Source: JBBTQJ01 sp038065755 | GTDB taxonomy: Bacteria > Patescibacteriota > Minisyncoccia > Minisyncoccales > Staskawiczbacteraceae | DNA length: 21,788 nucleotides | Direction of reading: 5' to 3' | Assembly (NCBI GenBank): GCA_038065755.1 | Contig: JBBTQJ010000002.1 | Span: forward strand, 1 to 21,788 | Shown: positions 1 through 6,714 of the stretch, one piece after another | How positions within the stretch are numbered: the first letter of the stretch is position 1 | How the letters are laid out: each line of letters opens with the position of its first letter | Position numbers and translations under genes: made by a program | The notes under the pieces: generated by a model | Seen by the model: only the letters and a program-made list of their open reading frames with translations | What the model was told of the DNA's origin: nothing | Databases searched by the model: none

Positions 1-70
1 CGATAAATTTTTGCAAAGTCGTAGCCAAAACCAAAATACAAAGCGTTGAAGTGCATTTCGTAATTCAAGG
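1..70. repeat. Possible partial copy of the 1114-1274 inverted-repeat element (right-arm side)
   Basis: Bases 1-30 match the right arm of the downstream element (from 1204) at 21 of 30 positions without gaps, including AATTTTT and AGCCAAAA at identical spacing. Both segments end in a GTAAT/TTACG-type motif followed by AAGG or ATAGG. If real, the window begins inside the right half of a second copy and the DAHP synthase gene is bracketed by two related elements. The left half is outside the window, so this is weak. Confidence 0.3.
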
Positions 71-88
71 TCACAGGAGGTATGAGTT

Positions 89-1111
89 ATGATTATTGAA
101 ATGGAAAAAAACGCGACCAGAGAAGAAATTAAAGATGTTATTAATGTTGTTATAAATGATTTTAAATTTGAAGCCCAGGTAAATACCGGAGAAGAAAGGA
201 CGGTTATAGCTGTTTTGGGAAGCAATACAGGAGATATTGACACCCAGTCTTTTGAAGTTTTATCCGGCGTAGAAAGAGTTGTAAGGATACAACGGCCGTT
301 TAAACTGGCGTCAAGAGATTTCAAGCCGGAAAATACTATTGTAAAAATTGATAATATTGAAATTGGCGGGAAAGAGTTGATAATAATGGCAGGGCCTTGT
401 TCTGTGGAATCAGAAGAACAAATTATTGGCTGCGCTTTTGCCGCAAAAAAGTCAGGAGCAAAGGTTTTAAGAGGCGGAGCCTTTAAGCCCCGCACCTCTC
501 CTTTTGCTTTTCAGGGGCTAAAAGAAGAAGGATTAAAATTTCTCTTCAAAGCAGGATTAGAAGCAGAGCTGTTAATAGTTACAGAGGTTGTTTCCAGCCA
601 AGACGTTGAATTGGTTGCCAGTTATGCTGATATTTTGCAGATTGGCGCCAGAAATATGCAAAATTATCAGCTTCTTGAGGCGGTTGGCAAATCAAAAAAA
701 CCCGTTCTTTTAAAAAGGGGATTGTCGGCTACAATTGAAGAATGGCTGATGGCTGCTGATTATATTTTAAGAGGCAATGGAGAGCCGAAAGTTATTTTGT
801 GCAACAGAGGGATAAGAACATTTGATAATTTTACCAGATTTACTTATGATGTCGGCATTTTGCCAGGAGTGAGGCACTTAACGCACCTGCCCATAATCAC
901 AGATCCGAGCCACGCGGCCGGAAATTACAGGTATGTGCCTGATTTTGCTAAAATGGCGGTTGTGGGCGGAGCCGACGGCCTAATTGTTGAAATCCACCCA
1001 AATCCCAAAAAAGCAATGTCTGACGGAGCTCAATCTTTAACTTTTTCTGATTTTTCTTTGTTAATGGAAGAATTAAAAAAAATAGCCGAAGTTGTCGGCC
1101 GAAAAATTTAG
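89..1111 (+). CDS. aroF: 3-deoxy-7-phosphoheptulonate (DAHP) synthase, type I-beta
   Basis: Catalyses the first step of the shikimate pathway, condensing phosphoenolpyruvate with erythrose 4-phosphate in the cytoplasm. At 340 aa it is full length for the Thermotoga/Bacillus-like form: an N-terminal ferredoxin-like domain (about residues 1-70), which in Thermotoga mediates aromatic amino acid feedback, precedes the TIM barrel. Visible signatures are GPCSVES (G102-S108; C104 is the expected metal-site cysteine), KPRTSPFAFQG, QIGARNMQN, LKRG and the late DPSHAAG metal/substrate motif. The start at 89 is set by AGGAGG at 75-80, 8 nt upstream; an ATG at 82 hits a stop after five codons. No other shikimate gene is in view, so it stands alone here. 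Feedback regulation is family knowledge, not shown by the sequence. Confidence 0.95.
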   Translation: MIIEMEKNATREEIKDVINVVINDFKFEAQVNTGEERTVIAVLGSNTGDIDTQSFEVLSGVERVVRIQRPFKLASRDFKPENTIVKIDNIEIGGKELIIMAGPCSVESEEQIIGCAFAAKKSGAKVLRGGAFKPRTSPFAFQGLKEEGLKFLFKAGLEAELLIVTEVVSSQDVELVASYADILQIGARNMQNYQLLEAVGKSKKPVLLKRGLSATIEEWLMAADYILRGNGEPKVILCNRGIRTFDNFTRFTYDVGILPGVRHLTHLPIITDPSHAAGNYRYVPDFAKMAVVGGADGLIVEIHPNPKKAMSDGAQSLTFSDFSLLMEELKKIAEVVGRKI

Positions 1112-1113
1112 GA

Positions 1114-1274
1114 TAAACCTGTTGCGTAATAAGATTAATAAGCGAAACGCAGCAATTTTGAGCGAAAAATCAGAAAAATGAGGAGGTTTGCCCTTAGGCA
1201 AGCCGACGAATTTTTATGATTTTGCAGCCAAAATTGCAAGTTGTAGCATAAATCCTTATTACGCAATAGGTTTA
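1114..1274. repeat. 161-bp long imperfect inverted repeat (MITE-like hairpin)
   Basis: The two arms, about 78 bp each, are imperfect reverse complements. The outer ends pair TAAACCT (1114-1120) with AGGTTTA (1268-1274), followed by TTGCGTAATAAG against CTTATTACGCAA. The middle pairs GCAATTTTG-type sequence with its complement. The tip pairs TGCC (1189-1192) with GGCA (1197-1200) around a 4-nt loop. It lies directly after the DAHP synthase stop. It has no T-tract of its own, encodes nothing convincing, and is far longer than a terminator. It fits a miniature inverted-repeat element or a long structured RNA; the function is unknown. Confidence 0.75.
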
Positions 1275-1296
1275 ATATATGCCTCCAAAAAAACAA

Positions 1297-1336
1297 GGCG
1301 TTCTGCTAAAAGCAAAACGCCCCTTTTTATTTTTTA
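1297..1336. terminator. Bidirectional rho-independent terminator
   Basis: GGCGTT (1297-1302) pairs with AACGCC (1316-1321). After one mismatch TGCT pairs with AGCA, leaving a 3-nt loop. A T-rich run follows on the plus strand (1324-1336), and on the minus strand the stem is followed by TTGTTTTTTT. It can end plus-strand transcription from the DAHP synthase gene and minus-strand transcription of the 34-aa ORF (1450 to 1346). Confidence 0.8.
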
Positions 1337-1345
1337 TAATTTTTT

Positions 1346-1450
1346 TTATTTGTCTATAACCAGCAATATTAAAATGATTCCGCTTAACAGCCAAAAAGTG
1401 ATAAGCGCTACTGGCGAAAATATAATATTATTTAGTATTGTATTTTCCAT
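1346..1450 (-). CDS. 34-aa single-pass membrane peptide
   Basis: A short minus-strand ORF, below usual length cut-offs: MENTILNNIIFSP, then a hydrophobic stretch from about residue 14 to 32 (VALITFWLLSGIILILLVI), ending D-K. Its support is a well-placed Shine-Dalgarno AAGGAG about 6 nt before ATG, a terminator immediately after its stop and a plausible promoter upstream on the same strand. I do not recognise the family. The length and single transmembrane helix resemble small regulatory membrane peptides (KdpF-like or toxin-like), but nothing in the sequence decides between them. The neighbours are a TA-like module transcribed divergently. Confidence 0.6.
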   Translation of the reverse strand: MENTILNNIIFSPVALITFWLLSGIILILLVIDK

Positions 1451-1501
1451 ACCACTCTCCTTGCGACTTCAAGGCGAAAAAGTTGTCAAGGTTCAAACAA
1501 T

Positions 1502-1532
1502 AATATAATGACATATATTTTTTCTGTGTCAA
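1502..1532 (-). promoter_or_regulatory. Candidate minus-strand promoter for the 34-aa peptide
   Basis: On the minus strand TTGACA (complement of 1527-1532) is a perfect -35. Candidate -10 boxes are ATTATA (1504-1509, spacer 17) or TATATT (1502-1507, spacer 19). It lies about 50 nt upstream of the ATG at 1450. Confidence 0.45.
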
Positions 1533-1536
1533 ATTT

Positions 1537-1563
1537 TTGACCCCCTTGAATTATATTTATAAT
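1537..1563 (+). promoter_or_regulatory. Candidate plus-strand promoter for the TA-like/clpB genes
   Basis: TTGACC (1537-1542) and TATAAT (1558-1563) are separated by 15 nt, which is short. The predicted start would be roughly 30 nt before ATG 1600. It lies back to back with the minus-strand promoter, giving a divergent control region. Confidence 0.45.
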
Positions 1564-1599
1564 TAAGGTAATATAAAAATATAAAAGACAAAAATAATC

Positions 1600-1863
1600 A
1601 TGACCGTTCGCGATATTATTAAAAAAAAACCCTATTTAATCTGGTATGTCAAAGACTACGATTCGCTTTCTGACGAAGCGGTGGTGGAGGCGGTTTTAAA
1701 TTACGGCGACTGGGACGACGTGCAGAAATTGATAAAAATTTTAGGAATAGAAAAAACAGCTAAAATTTTCAGGAAACAAATAAATAATTTTAGAACAAAT
1801 TATGACGACAAAATGAAAAATTATTTTATTTTGTATTTTAATAAATACGCCCCAAATGCATAA
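1600..1863 (+). CDS. DUF6922-like protein, probable antitoxin of an AbiEii-type pair
   Basis: An 87-aa soluble protein with residues like KPYLIWYVKDYDSLS and AVLNYGDWDDVQKLIKILG. The pattern of aromatic N-terminus, VLNYGDWDDVxKL and a basic C-terminus is that of DUF6922-type small proteins, often encoded directly upstream of AbiEii/AbiGii nucleotidyltransferase toxins. Here the stop overlaps the downstream toxin-like start by 8 nt, which implies translational coupling. It would act as the neutralising partner; this is by analogy with the arrangement, and I see no DNA-binding motif I can name. There is no clear Shine-Dalgarno before ATG 1600 (AAATAATCATG), as for many genes in this window. The family assignment is from recall of pattern, hence moderate certainty. 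Confidence 0.65.
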   Translation: MTVRDIIKKKPYLIWYVKDYDSLSDEAVVEAVLNYGDWDDVQKLIKILGIEKTAKIFRKQINNFRTNYDDKMKNYFILYFNKYAPNA

Positions 1864-2467
1864 AGAAATTTTTACAAAAGAGCAGGCAAACCTTTTACCG
1901 ATAGTAAAACTATTTAATAAAGAATTTGGGTTAGTCGGCGGATCGGCGATTGCTTTGCATATTGGACACAGAGAGTCTATTGATTTTGATTTGTTTTCAA
2001 TGGATGAATTTGATAATGCTAAAATTAAAAGAAAAATATCAAGGTTAAAAAAAATTGAAAGGACAATAAGAGACGAAACAGGACAATTTACGCTTTTGAT
2101 AGATGGTGTCAGGTTTACTTTTTTTCATTATTTGTTTGATATAAAATTTAACACGAATTTTGATGATGTCATTAAAATGCCAGACCTTTTGACATTGGCG
2201 GCAATGAAAGCATATGCTTTAGGGAGGAGGCCAAAATGGAAAGATTATGTTGATTTATATTTTATAATAAAAGATTTTTATTCGTTTGATAAAATTTCAG
2301 AAAGGGCTACAAAAATTTTTAAAGGAGAGTTTAATGAAAAATTATTTCGTTCCCAGTTGGCATATTTTGAAGATATTAACTATTCGGAAAAAGTTGTTTT
2401 TAAAAAAGGATTTGAAGCCAAAGAAGATTTAATTAAGAAAAAATTAATAGAATTCAGCATACAATAA
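1856..2467 (+). CDS. Nucleotidyltransferase AbiEii/AbiGii-type toxin
   Basis: A 203-aa member of the minimal nucleotidyltransferase superfamily. G28-G29-S30, followed by an S41-I-D43-F-D45 metal-binding pair (GGSAIALHIGHRESIDFDLF), is the catalytic signature. A later segment, MKAYALGRRPKWKDYVDLYF, matches the conserved Lys/Arg-Asp-Asp-Leu-Tyr block of AbiEii relatives, and all key residues look intact. Known relatives act as toxins by transferring nucleotides (for example onto tRNA in MenT) in abortive-infection or type IV-like toxin-antitoxin systems; the substrate here is unknown. It overlaps the 87-aa partner gene by 8 nt, and only 5 nt separate its stop from clpB, so the three may share one transcript. 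Confidence 0.85.
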   Translation: MHKEIFTKEQANLLPIVKLFNKEFGLVGGSAIALHIGHRESIDFDLFSMDEFDNAKIKRKISRLKKIERTIRDETGQFTLLIDGVRFTFFHYLFDIKFNTNFDDVIKMPDLLTLAAMKAYALGRRPKWKDYVDLYFIIKDFYSFDKISERATKIFKGEFNEKLFRSQLAYFEDINYSEKVVFKKGFEAKEDLIKKKLIEFSIQ

Positions 2468-2472
2468 AAACT

Positions 2473-5184
2473 ATGAACGGAGGAGCTAATTTTACAAATA
2501 AGGCCCAAGAGGCAATAATGCAAGCCCAGCAATTGGCGCAGGAAAAAGGGCAAGCGCAAATAGACGCCCTGCACCTGCTTTTTTCGTTGCTCTTGCAAGA
2601 GCAAAGCATAATTATTACAATTTTACAAAAACTTGGGGTTGATGTAGACGGTTTAAAAAAGAAAGTTGAAACGCAGGTTATAAAAATTTCCAGCATGGTG
2701 GCTCCGTCGGCTTTTGGACAGTTTTATTTAACGCAGGACATGGCAAAAGCTTTAGACAGGGCAAGGCAAGAGGCAATGAAAATGAACGACGAATTTATTT
2801 CTGTAGAACATTTATTTTTGGCGCTTTTAGACACAAAGTCAACCGCCAAAGATATTTTAGAAAAAGTTTCATTTTTATCTTCTGAAAGCGGCATAAACTC
2901 TTTAAAAACTTCAAAATTAGACTACGAAGCGGTTTTAAAAATTCTTTCGCAGCTAAGAGGCGGGCAAAGAATTACAGACCCCGAACCCGAATCCAAATAT
3001 CAGGTAATTGAAAAATACACCAGGAATTTAACCAACCTGGCTGCAGCCGGGAAAATTGACCCTATAATTGGCAGAGACAACGAAATAAGAAGATTGATGC
3101 AGATAATTTCCAGAAGGACAAAAAATAATCCGGTATTGATAGGAGAAGCCGGCGTTGGAAAAACAGCTATCATTGAGGGTTTTGCCCAAAGAATTTCCAG
3201 AGGGAATGTGCCTGAATTTTTAAAAAACAAAGAAGTTATTTCTTTAGACCTGGGAGCCATAATAGCTGGCACAAAATACAGAGGAGAGTTTGAAACAAGA
3301 ATCAAGGCATTGTTAAAAGAAGTGAACAGAGCCAACGGAAGATATATTTTGTTTATTGATGAACTGCACACTTTGGTGGGAGCTGGAGCGGCCGAGGGAG
3401 CTATTGACGCCTCAAACCTTTTAAAGCCGGCTCTATCCAGGGGAGAATTAAGGGCTATTGGAGCTACTACTTTGAAAGAATATCAAAAGTACATTGAAAG
3501 AGATCCGGCATTGGAAAGAAGGTTTCAGCCCATTTATGTGCAGGAGCCTTCGGTTGACGACGCTACTGCCATATTAAGAGGAATAAAAGAAAAATACGAA
3601 GTTCATCACGGAGTAAGAATAAAAGACTCTGCCATTAAGGCGGCCGTTGAGCTGGCCAATCGTTATATCTCTGACAGGTTTTTGCCAGATAAAGCAGTAG
3701 ACTTAATGGACGAAGCGGCCTCTGCTTTGCGTTTGGAAATTGAATCTGATCCGCAGGAATTAGAAAAAGAGCAGGAAGAAATTACAAAATTGGAAATTGA
3801 AAAACAAGCCTTAAAAAAAGAAAAAGATTCTGAAAGAAGATTAAAAGCCATTGCCAGGGAATTGGCCGATCTAAAAGAAAAAAATAAAGACCTAAGAGCA
3901 AAGTGGTCGGCTGAAAAAGAATTGATTAATAAGATAAAAGATATAAGGGAAAAGCTTGATAATCTTTCTTACCAAACAGAAATAGCCCAAAGGGAAGCCG
4001 ACTTAGAAAAGGTGGCCGAAATAAAATACGGTAAAATTCCTCAGTTGCTAAAAGAGCGCAAAGCGGTTGAACAAAAATTAATTAAGCTTCAAAAAAGCCA
4101 TCACTTTTTAAAAGAAGAAGTGACAGAAGAAGATGTTGCCAGGGTTGTTTCTCGGTGGACGGGCATTCCTGTAACGCGGCTTATTACAGAAGAGGCAAAA
4201 AAGTTAGAAACAATGGAGGCCACTCTAAACAGAAGGGTAGTTGGCCAAGAAGAAGCGATATCAGCAATATCAAGAGCAATAAAAAGGGCAAGGGCAGGAA
4301 TATCAGAAGAAAACAAACCCCTTGGATCTTTTCTGTTTTTGGGGCCCACGGGTGTTGGCAAAACAGAAACCGCAAGGGCTTTGGCAGAATTTTTATTTGA
4401 TGACGAAAAAGCCATGATACGGCTTGATATGTCAGAATATATGGAACGGCACACGGTTTCTAAAATAATCGGCTCTCCTCCGGGATATGTTGGCTACGAA
4501 GAAGCCGGCCAGCTTACAGAAAAAGTAAGAAGAAGGCCTTATTCCGTGGTTTTGTTAGACGAAATAGAAAAAGCGCACCCTGAAGTTTTTAATATTTTGC
4601 TGGCTATTTTTGAAGATGGCCGGCTTACAGACTCTAAGGGCAGAACAGTGTCTTTTAAAAACACCATTATAATTATGACTTCTAATTTAGGATCTGATTA
4701 TATAAACAAAATGTCTTCAATTGGGTTTACCACAAAAGAAGAAGTTGCAAAAAGAGATTCAATGAAAGAAAAAGTAATGGATTCTTTAAAAGACCAATTT
4801 AGGCCGGAGTTTTTAAATAGAATAGATGAAATTGTTATTTTTAACTATTTGAAAAAAGACGAAATCAAAAAAATTGTTGAATTAGAGCTCTCAAAAGTTG
4901 AGAAGCGGCTTAGGGCAAAAGAAATCAACATTAAGGTTTCTGAAAGGGCAAAAGAGCTTTTATTAAAAGACGGCTTTGATCCTAATTTGGGGGCAAGGCC
5001 TTTAAAAAGAACAATCCAGCGGTTAATCCTTGATCCTTTGTCTGTAAAAATAGTAGTTAACGAAATATCAGAAGGAAGCATGGTTTTAATTGACGCATCT
5101 GGCAATAAAATCACCTTTGAAACTCCGAAAATTTTAGCGCAACCCAAAGAAACAAAAAAATTAACTAGCAAAATCATAAAATAA
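2473..5184 (+). CDS. clpB: ClpB-type AAA+ disaggregase/unfoldase carrying an IGF loop
   Basis: A 903-aa Hsp100 protein. It has a Clp N-domain (FTNKAQEAIMQAQQLA onwards, about 8-150), AAA-1 with Walker A GEAGVGKT (224-231) and Walker B D296-E297, a long coiled-coil middle domain (about 410-540), AAA-2 with Walker A GPTGVGKT (624-631) and Walker B D696-E697, and the C-terminal D2-small domain. The full-length M-domain with AEIKYGKIPQL is diagnostic of ClpB, which extracts proteins from aggregates with DnaK. Unusually, after SNLGSDYINK it has an insertion with S-S-I750-G751-F752, in the place where ClpC/ClpA/ClpX carry their ClpP-docking loop and canonical ClpB does not. The start at 2473 fits the Clp N-domain although no Shine-Dalgarno precedes it. 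The stop overlaps the next gene (TAATG at 5182-5186). Confidence 0.93.
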   Translation: MNGGANFTNKAQEAIMQAQQLAQEKGQAQIDALHLLFSLLLQEQSIIITILQKLGVDVDGLKKKVETQVIKISSMVAPSAFGQFYLTQDMAKALDRARQEAMKMNDEFISVEHLFLALLDTKSTAKDILEKVSFLSSESGINSLKTSKLDYEAVLKILSQLRGGQRITDPEPESKYQVIEKYTRNLTNLAAAGKIDPIIGRDNEIRRLMQIISRRTKNNPVLIGEAGVGKTAIIEGFAQRISRGNVPEFLKNKEVISLDLGAIIAGTKYRGEFETRIKALLKEVNRANGRYILFIDELHTLVGAGAAEGAIDASNLLKPALSRGELRAIGATTLKEYQKYIERDPALERRFQPIYVQEPSVDDATAILRGIKEKYEVHHGVRIKDSAIKAAVELANRYISDRFLPDKAVDLMDEAASALRLEIESDPQELEKEQEEITKLEIEKQALKKEKDSERRLKAIARELADLKEKNKDLRAKWSAEKELINKIKDIREKLDNLSYQTEIAQREADLEKVAEIKYGKIPQLLKERKAVEQKLIKLQKSHHFLKEEVTEEDVARVVSRWTGIPVTRLITEEAKKLETMEATLNRRVVGQEEAISAISRAIKRARAGISEENKPLGSFLFLGPTGVGKTETARALAEFLFDDEKAMIRLDMSEYMERHTVSKIIGSPPGYVGYEEAGQLTEKVRRRPYSVVLLDEIEKAHPEVFNILLAIFEDGRLTDSKGRTVSFKNTIIIMTSNLGSDYINKMSSIGFTTKEEVAKRDSMKEKVMDSLKDQFRPEFLNRIDEIVIFNYLKKDEIKKIVELELSKVEKRLRAKEINIKVSERAKELLLKDGFDPNLGARPLKRTIQRLILDPLSVKIVVNEISEGSMVLIDASGNKITFETPKILAQPKETKKLTSKIIK

Positions 5185-5900
5185 TGAGTAGTATTTTAAA
5201 AATTATCGGAGTTTTTCTTTTGGGAGTTTTGGGCTCTCTTGTTTTTCAAGCTCTTGTTTTTCCATGGATGCTGTCTGACTCTTATTTTGAAAAATTTGAA
5301 TTTATAAAATCATTTAAAAAAGGAAAAATTGTCGTAAATCCAAAAGAGCAGGTTTATATACAGGAAAATACTGCCTTGCAGGCGTCTATTGAAAAAACAG
5401 AAAAATCAGTTGTGGCAATCCAGTCAGAAACAGGAAAATCTGTTCTTTTAGGTTCTGGATTTGTTATTACTTCAGATGGTTTAATAATCACGGTTTCTGA
5501 TTTGGCTATTGCGGGAGCTAAAATAACAGTATTTATGGACCAAGAGAAATTTATCGCAGAGGTTATAAAAAAAGATTTAAAAAACAACCTGGCTTTATTG
5601 AAGATTGAAAAATCGGGACTTTCTACCACAAGTTTTTTTGACTCAGATAAAATAAAATTGGGGCAAAGGGTGTTTTTAATAGGTAAAAATACAGCAACAA
5701 AAGAAACAGCTGTGAACGAGGGAATTATAAAAACCTTTAATGATAATATTATTGCGACAAACATTACAGATTCTCTTTATTTTCGTGGAGGGCCTTTATT
5801 TGACGTAGAGGGAAGGTTAGTTGGCATTAACACGGTTGATTCTTCTGGCAAGATTTTTTCAATTTCAGTTAAAATAATCAAAACATTCGCAGGTTTTTAG
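5184..5900 (+). CDS. Membrane-anchored trypsin-fold (HtrA-like) protein lacking the catalytic triad
   Basis: 238 aa with an N-terminal transmembrane segment (about residues 5-30), a short linker, then a trypsin/HtrA-like double beta-barrel: SGFVITSDGLIITVSDLA, KNNLALLKIE and YFRGGPLFDVEGRLVGINT align with the three catalytic blocks of S1C peptidases. Each catalytic residue is replaced: the TNAHV histidine position is D106, the DLAVLK aspartate is N135, and the GNSGGPL serine is R201. The reading frame is intact, so this looks like a pseudoprotease that probably binds peptides or envelope partners, not a broken gene. No PDZ domain follows. It starts inside the clpB stop codon (TAATG), which implies translational coupling. 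The topology predicts an extracytoplasmic domain. The function is inferred only from the fold. Confidence 0.8.
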   Translation: MSSILKIIGVFLLGVLGSLVFQALVFPWMLSDSYFEKFEFIKSFKKGKIVVNPKEQVYIQENTALQASIEKTEKSVVAIQSETGKSVLLGSGFVITSDGLIITVSDLAIAGAKITVFMDQEKFIAEVIKKDLKNNLALLKIEKSGLSTTSFFDSDKIKLGQRVFLIGKNTATKETAVNEGIIKTFNDNIIATNITDSLYFRGGPLFDVEGRLVGINTVDSSGKIFSISVKIIKTFAGF

Positions 5901-5952
5901 CTCTTTAACATTTTTGTTTTTTTTACCTCTTTTGGCTAAGAAAGGAAAAATA

Positions 5953-6204
5953 ATGGGAAGCATTACCAGTCTAAACGAAGAAAGAAATCGGCAATTAAGG
6001 GAACAAGAAAAAGAAAAAAGAGAAATAGAAAATAATTTTCCTAAAAATAGAATAAAACAGTTGGTTTTTTGCGCTTTTTGCGGCTCTGTGGCGTCTTTTT
6101 TCGCGACAAGAAAATCAGACGCCAAAAAAATTCCTTGTTGTCAGATATGCGCTCCCTCTACTGCTAAAAAAGCCCCTTGGATTTTATCTATAGAACAAAT
6201 TTAA
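5953..6204 (+). CDS. Small zinc-ribbon-like protein, 83 aa
   Basis: I chose ATG 5953 over an upstream ATG at 5914 because AAAGGA sits just before it. The extra 13 residues of the longer form come from a T-rich leader and look non-coding. The N-terminal 30 residues are highly charged and helical (EERNRQLREQEKEKREIE). C40-x2-C43 and a C62-C63-x2-C66 group then form a likely zinc-binding knuckle pair, with a hydrophobic C-terminus. I do not recognise a family; the combination suggests a small nucleic-acid or protein-binding adaptor. It lies 15 nt before the Shine-Dalgarno of the next gene. Confidence 0.6.
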   Translation: MGSITSLNEERNRQLREQEKEKREIENNFPKNRIKQLVFCAFCGSVASFFATRKSDAKKIPCCQICAPSTAKKAPWILSIEQI

Positions 6205-6233
6205 AGCACCCCAAAGAAAAGGAGGGCAAAGAA

Positions 6234-6575
6234 ATGGCAAAAAAAATCGCAGCAAGAAAAGACAAAATATTAGTATTATACGAATCAAGAGAGATTAAAA
6301 TATATAAAGAAGGCGGAAATGTGGTTTTCAGCTATGTTGACTGCAGCAATGACGAAGACGGAAGCAATAATTCTTTCTGCGAAGTGGTGAAAGAAGATAT
6401 TTTTAAAAACGCAATTGTTGATCTGTTGAGAACAGGAAATTGCGCATTGTCTGAATATTTAGAGTTTGAACTTAAAAAGGCCGGCAAGAAATTAATCATA
6501 AGATATTTAATCTCCGATTGCCAGACAGTTTATCTTATAATAGACAATTTTAATCTCAGCCAGCTGTTTTTTTAG
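6234..6575 (+). CDS. Hypothetical protein, 113 aa
   Basis: Start chosen at ATG 6234, 8 nt after a strong Shine-Dalgarno (AAGGAGG, 6219-6225); a longer in-frame start at 6177 would run through that site. The protein begins with a basic MAKKIAARKDK, then has alternating beta-strand-like segments (ILVLYESREIKIYKEGG, VVFSYVDC), an acidic Asn/Ser loop and a helical middle, and ends with hydrophobic strands (KLIIRYLIS, TVYLIIDNF). It has four cysteines, without a metal-site spacing. No signal peptide or membrane helix. I do not recognise it. A terminator follows 40 nt downstream, so it may be co-transcribed with the zinc-ribbon gene. Confidence 0.6.
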   Translation: MAKKIAARKDKILVLYESREIKIYKEGGNVVFSYVDCSNDEDGSNNSFCEVVKEDIFKNAIVDLLRTGNCALSEYLEFELKKAGKKLIIRYLISDCQTVYLIIDNFNLSQLFF

Positions 6576-6614
6576 AAAAATACGCCACATTGCATAGGAA
6601 TAAGCGCAATCTAT

Positions 6615-6648
6615 ATCCTCAAGGCATTTGCGTTGAGGATTTTTTATT
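6615..6648 (+). terminator. Rho-independent terminator after the 6234 gene
   Basis: ATCCTCAA (6615-6622) pairs perfectly with TTGAGGAT (6633-6640) around a 10-nt loop, followed by TTTTTATTT. The T-tract runs straight into a TTGACA box. Confidence 0.85.
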
Positions 6649-6676
6649 TGACAAAAATTAAAAGCGGAGTAACTTA
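6648..6676 (+). promoter_or_regulatory. Weak candidate promoter abutting the terminator
   Basis: TTGACA (6648-6653) is a perfect -35 placed on the terminator T-tract. The -10 is poor (TAACTT at 6670-6675, spacer 16). It would drive the methyltransferase gene. The call rests mainly on the recurrence of the arrangement at 8683 and 9056. Confidence 0.35.
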
Positions 6677-6714
6677 AAAATAAGGTAAGCTCTTTGACAA
6701 TAAGGAGGCGTGAA

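Noticed and set aside
1188..1508. 106-aa plus-strand open frame after the DAHP synthase gene
   Set aside because: It starts inside the 161-bp inverted repeat, runs through the terminator and the minus-strand peptide gene, and has low-complexity, unlikely composition.
5184..5900. Frameshifted or truncated active HtrA protease
   Set aside because: The frame is continuous and the barrel motifs are in order; the triad positions are substituted, not missing through a frameshift.
5914..5952. Longer N-terminus for the zinc-ribbon protein
   Set aside because: The extra 13 codons lie in a T-rich leader with no ribosome site; ATG 5953 has one.
6694..6714. TTG start for the methyltransferase
   Set aside because: It would translate through the AAGGAGG site that clearly serves ATG 6715.
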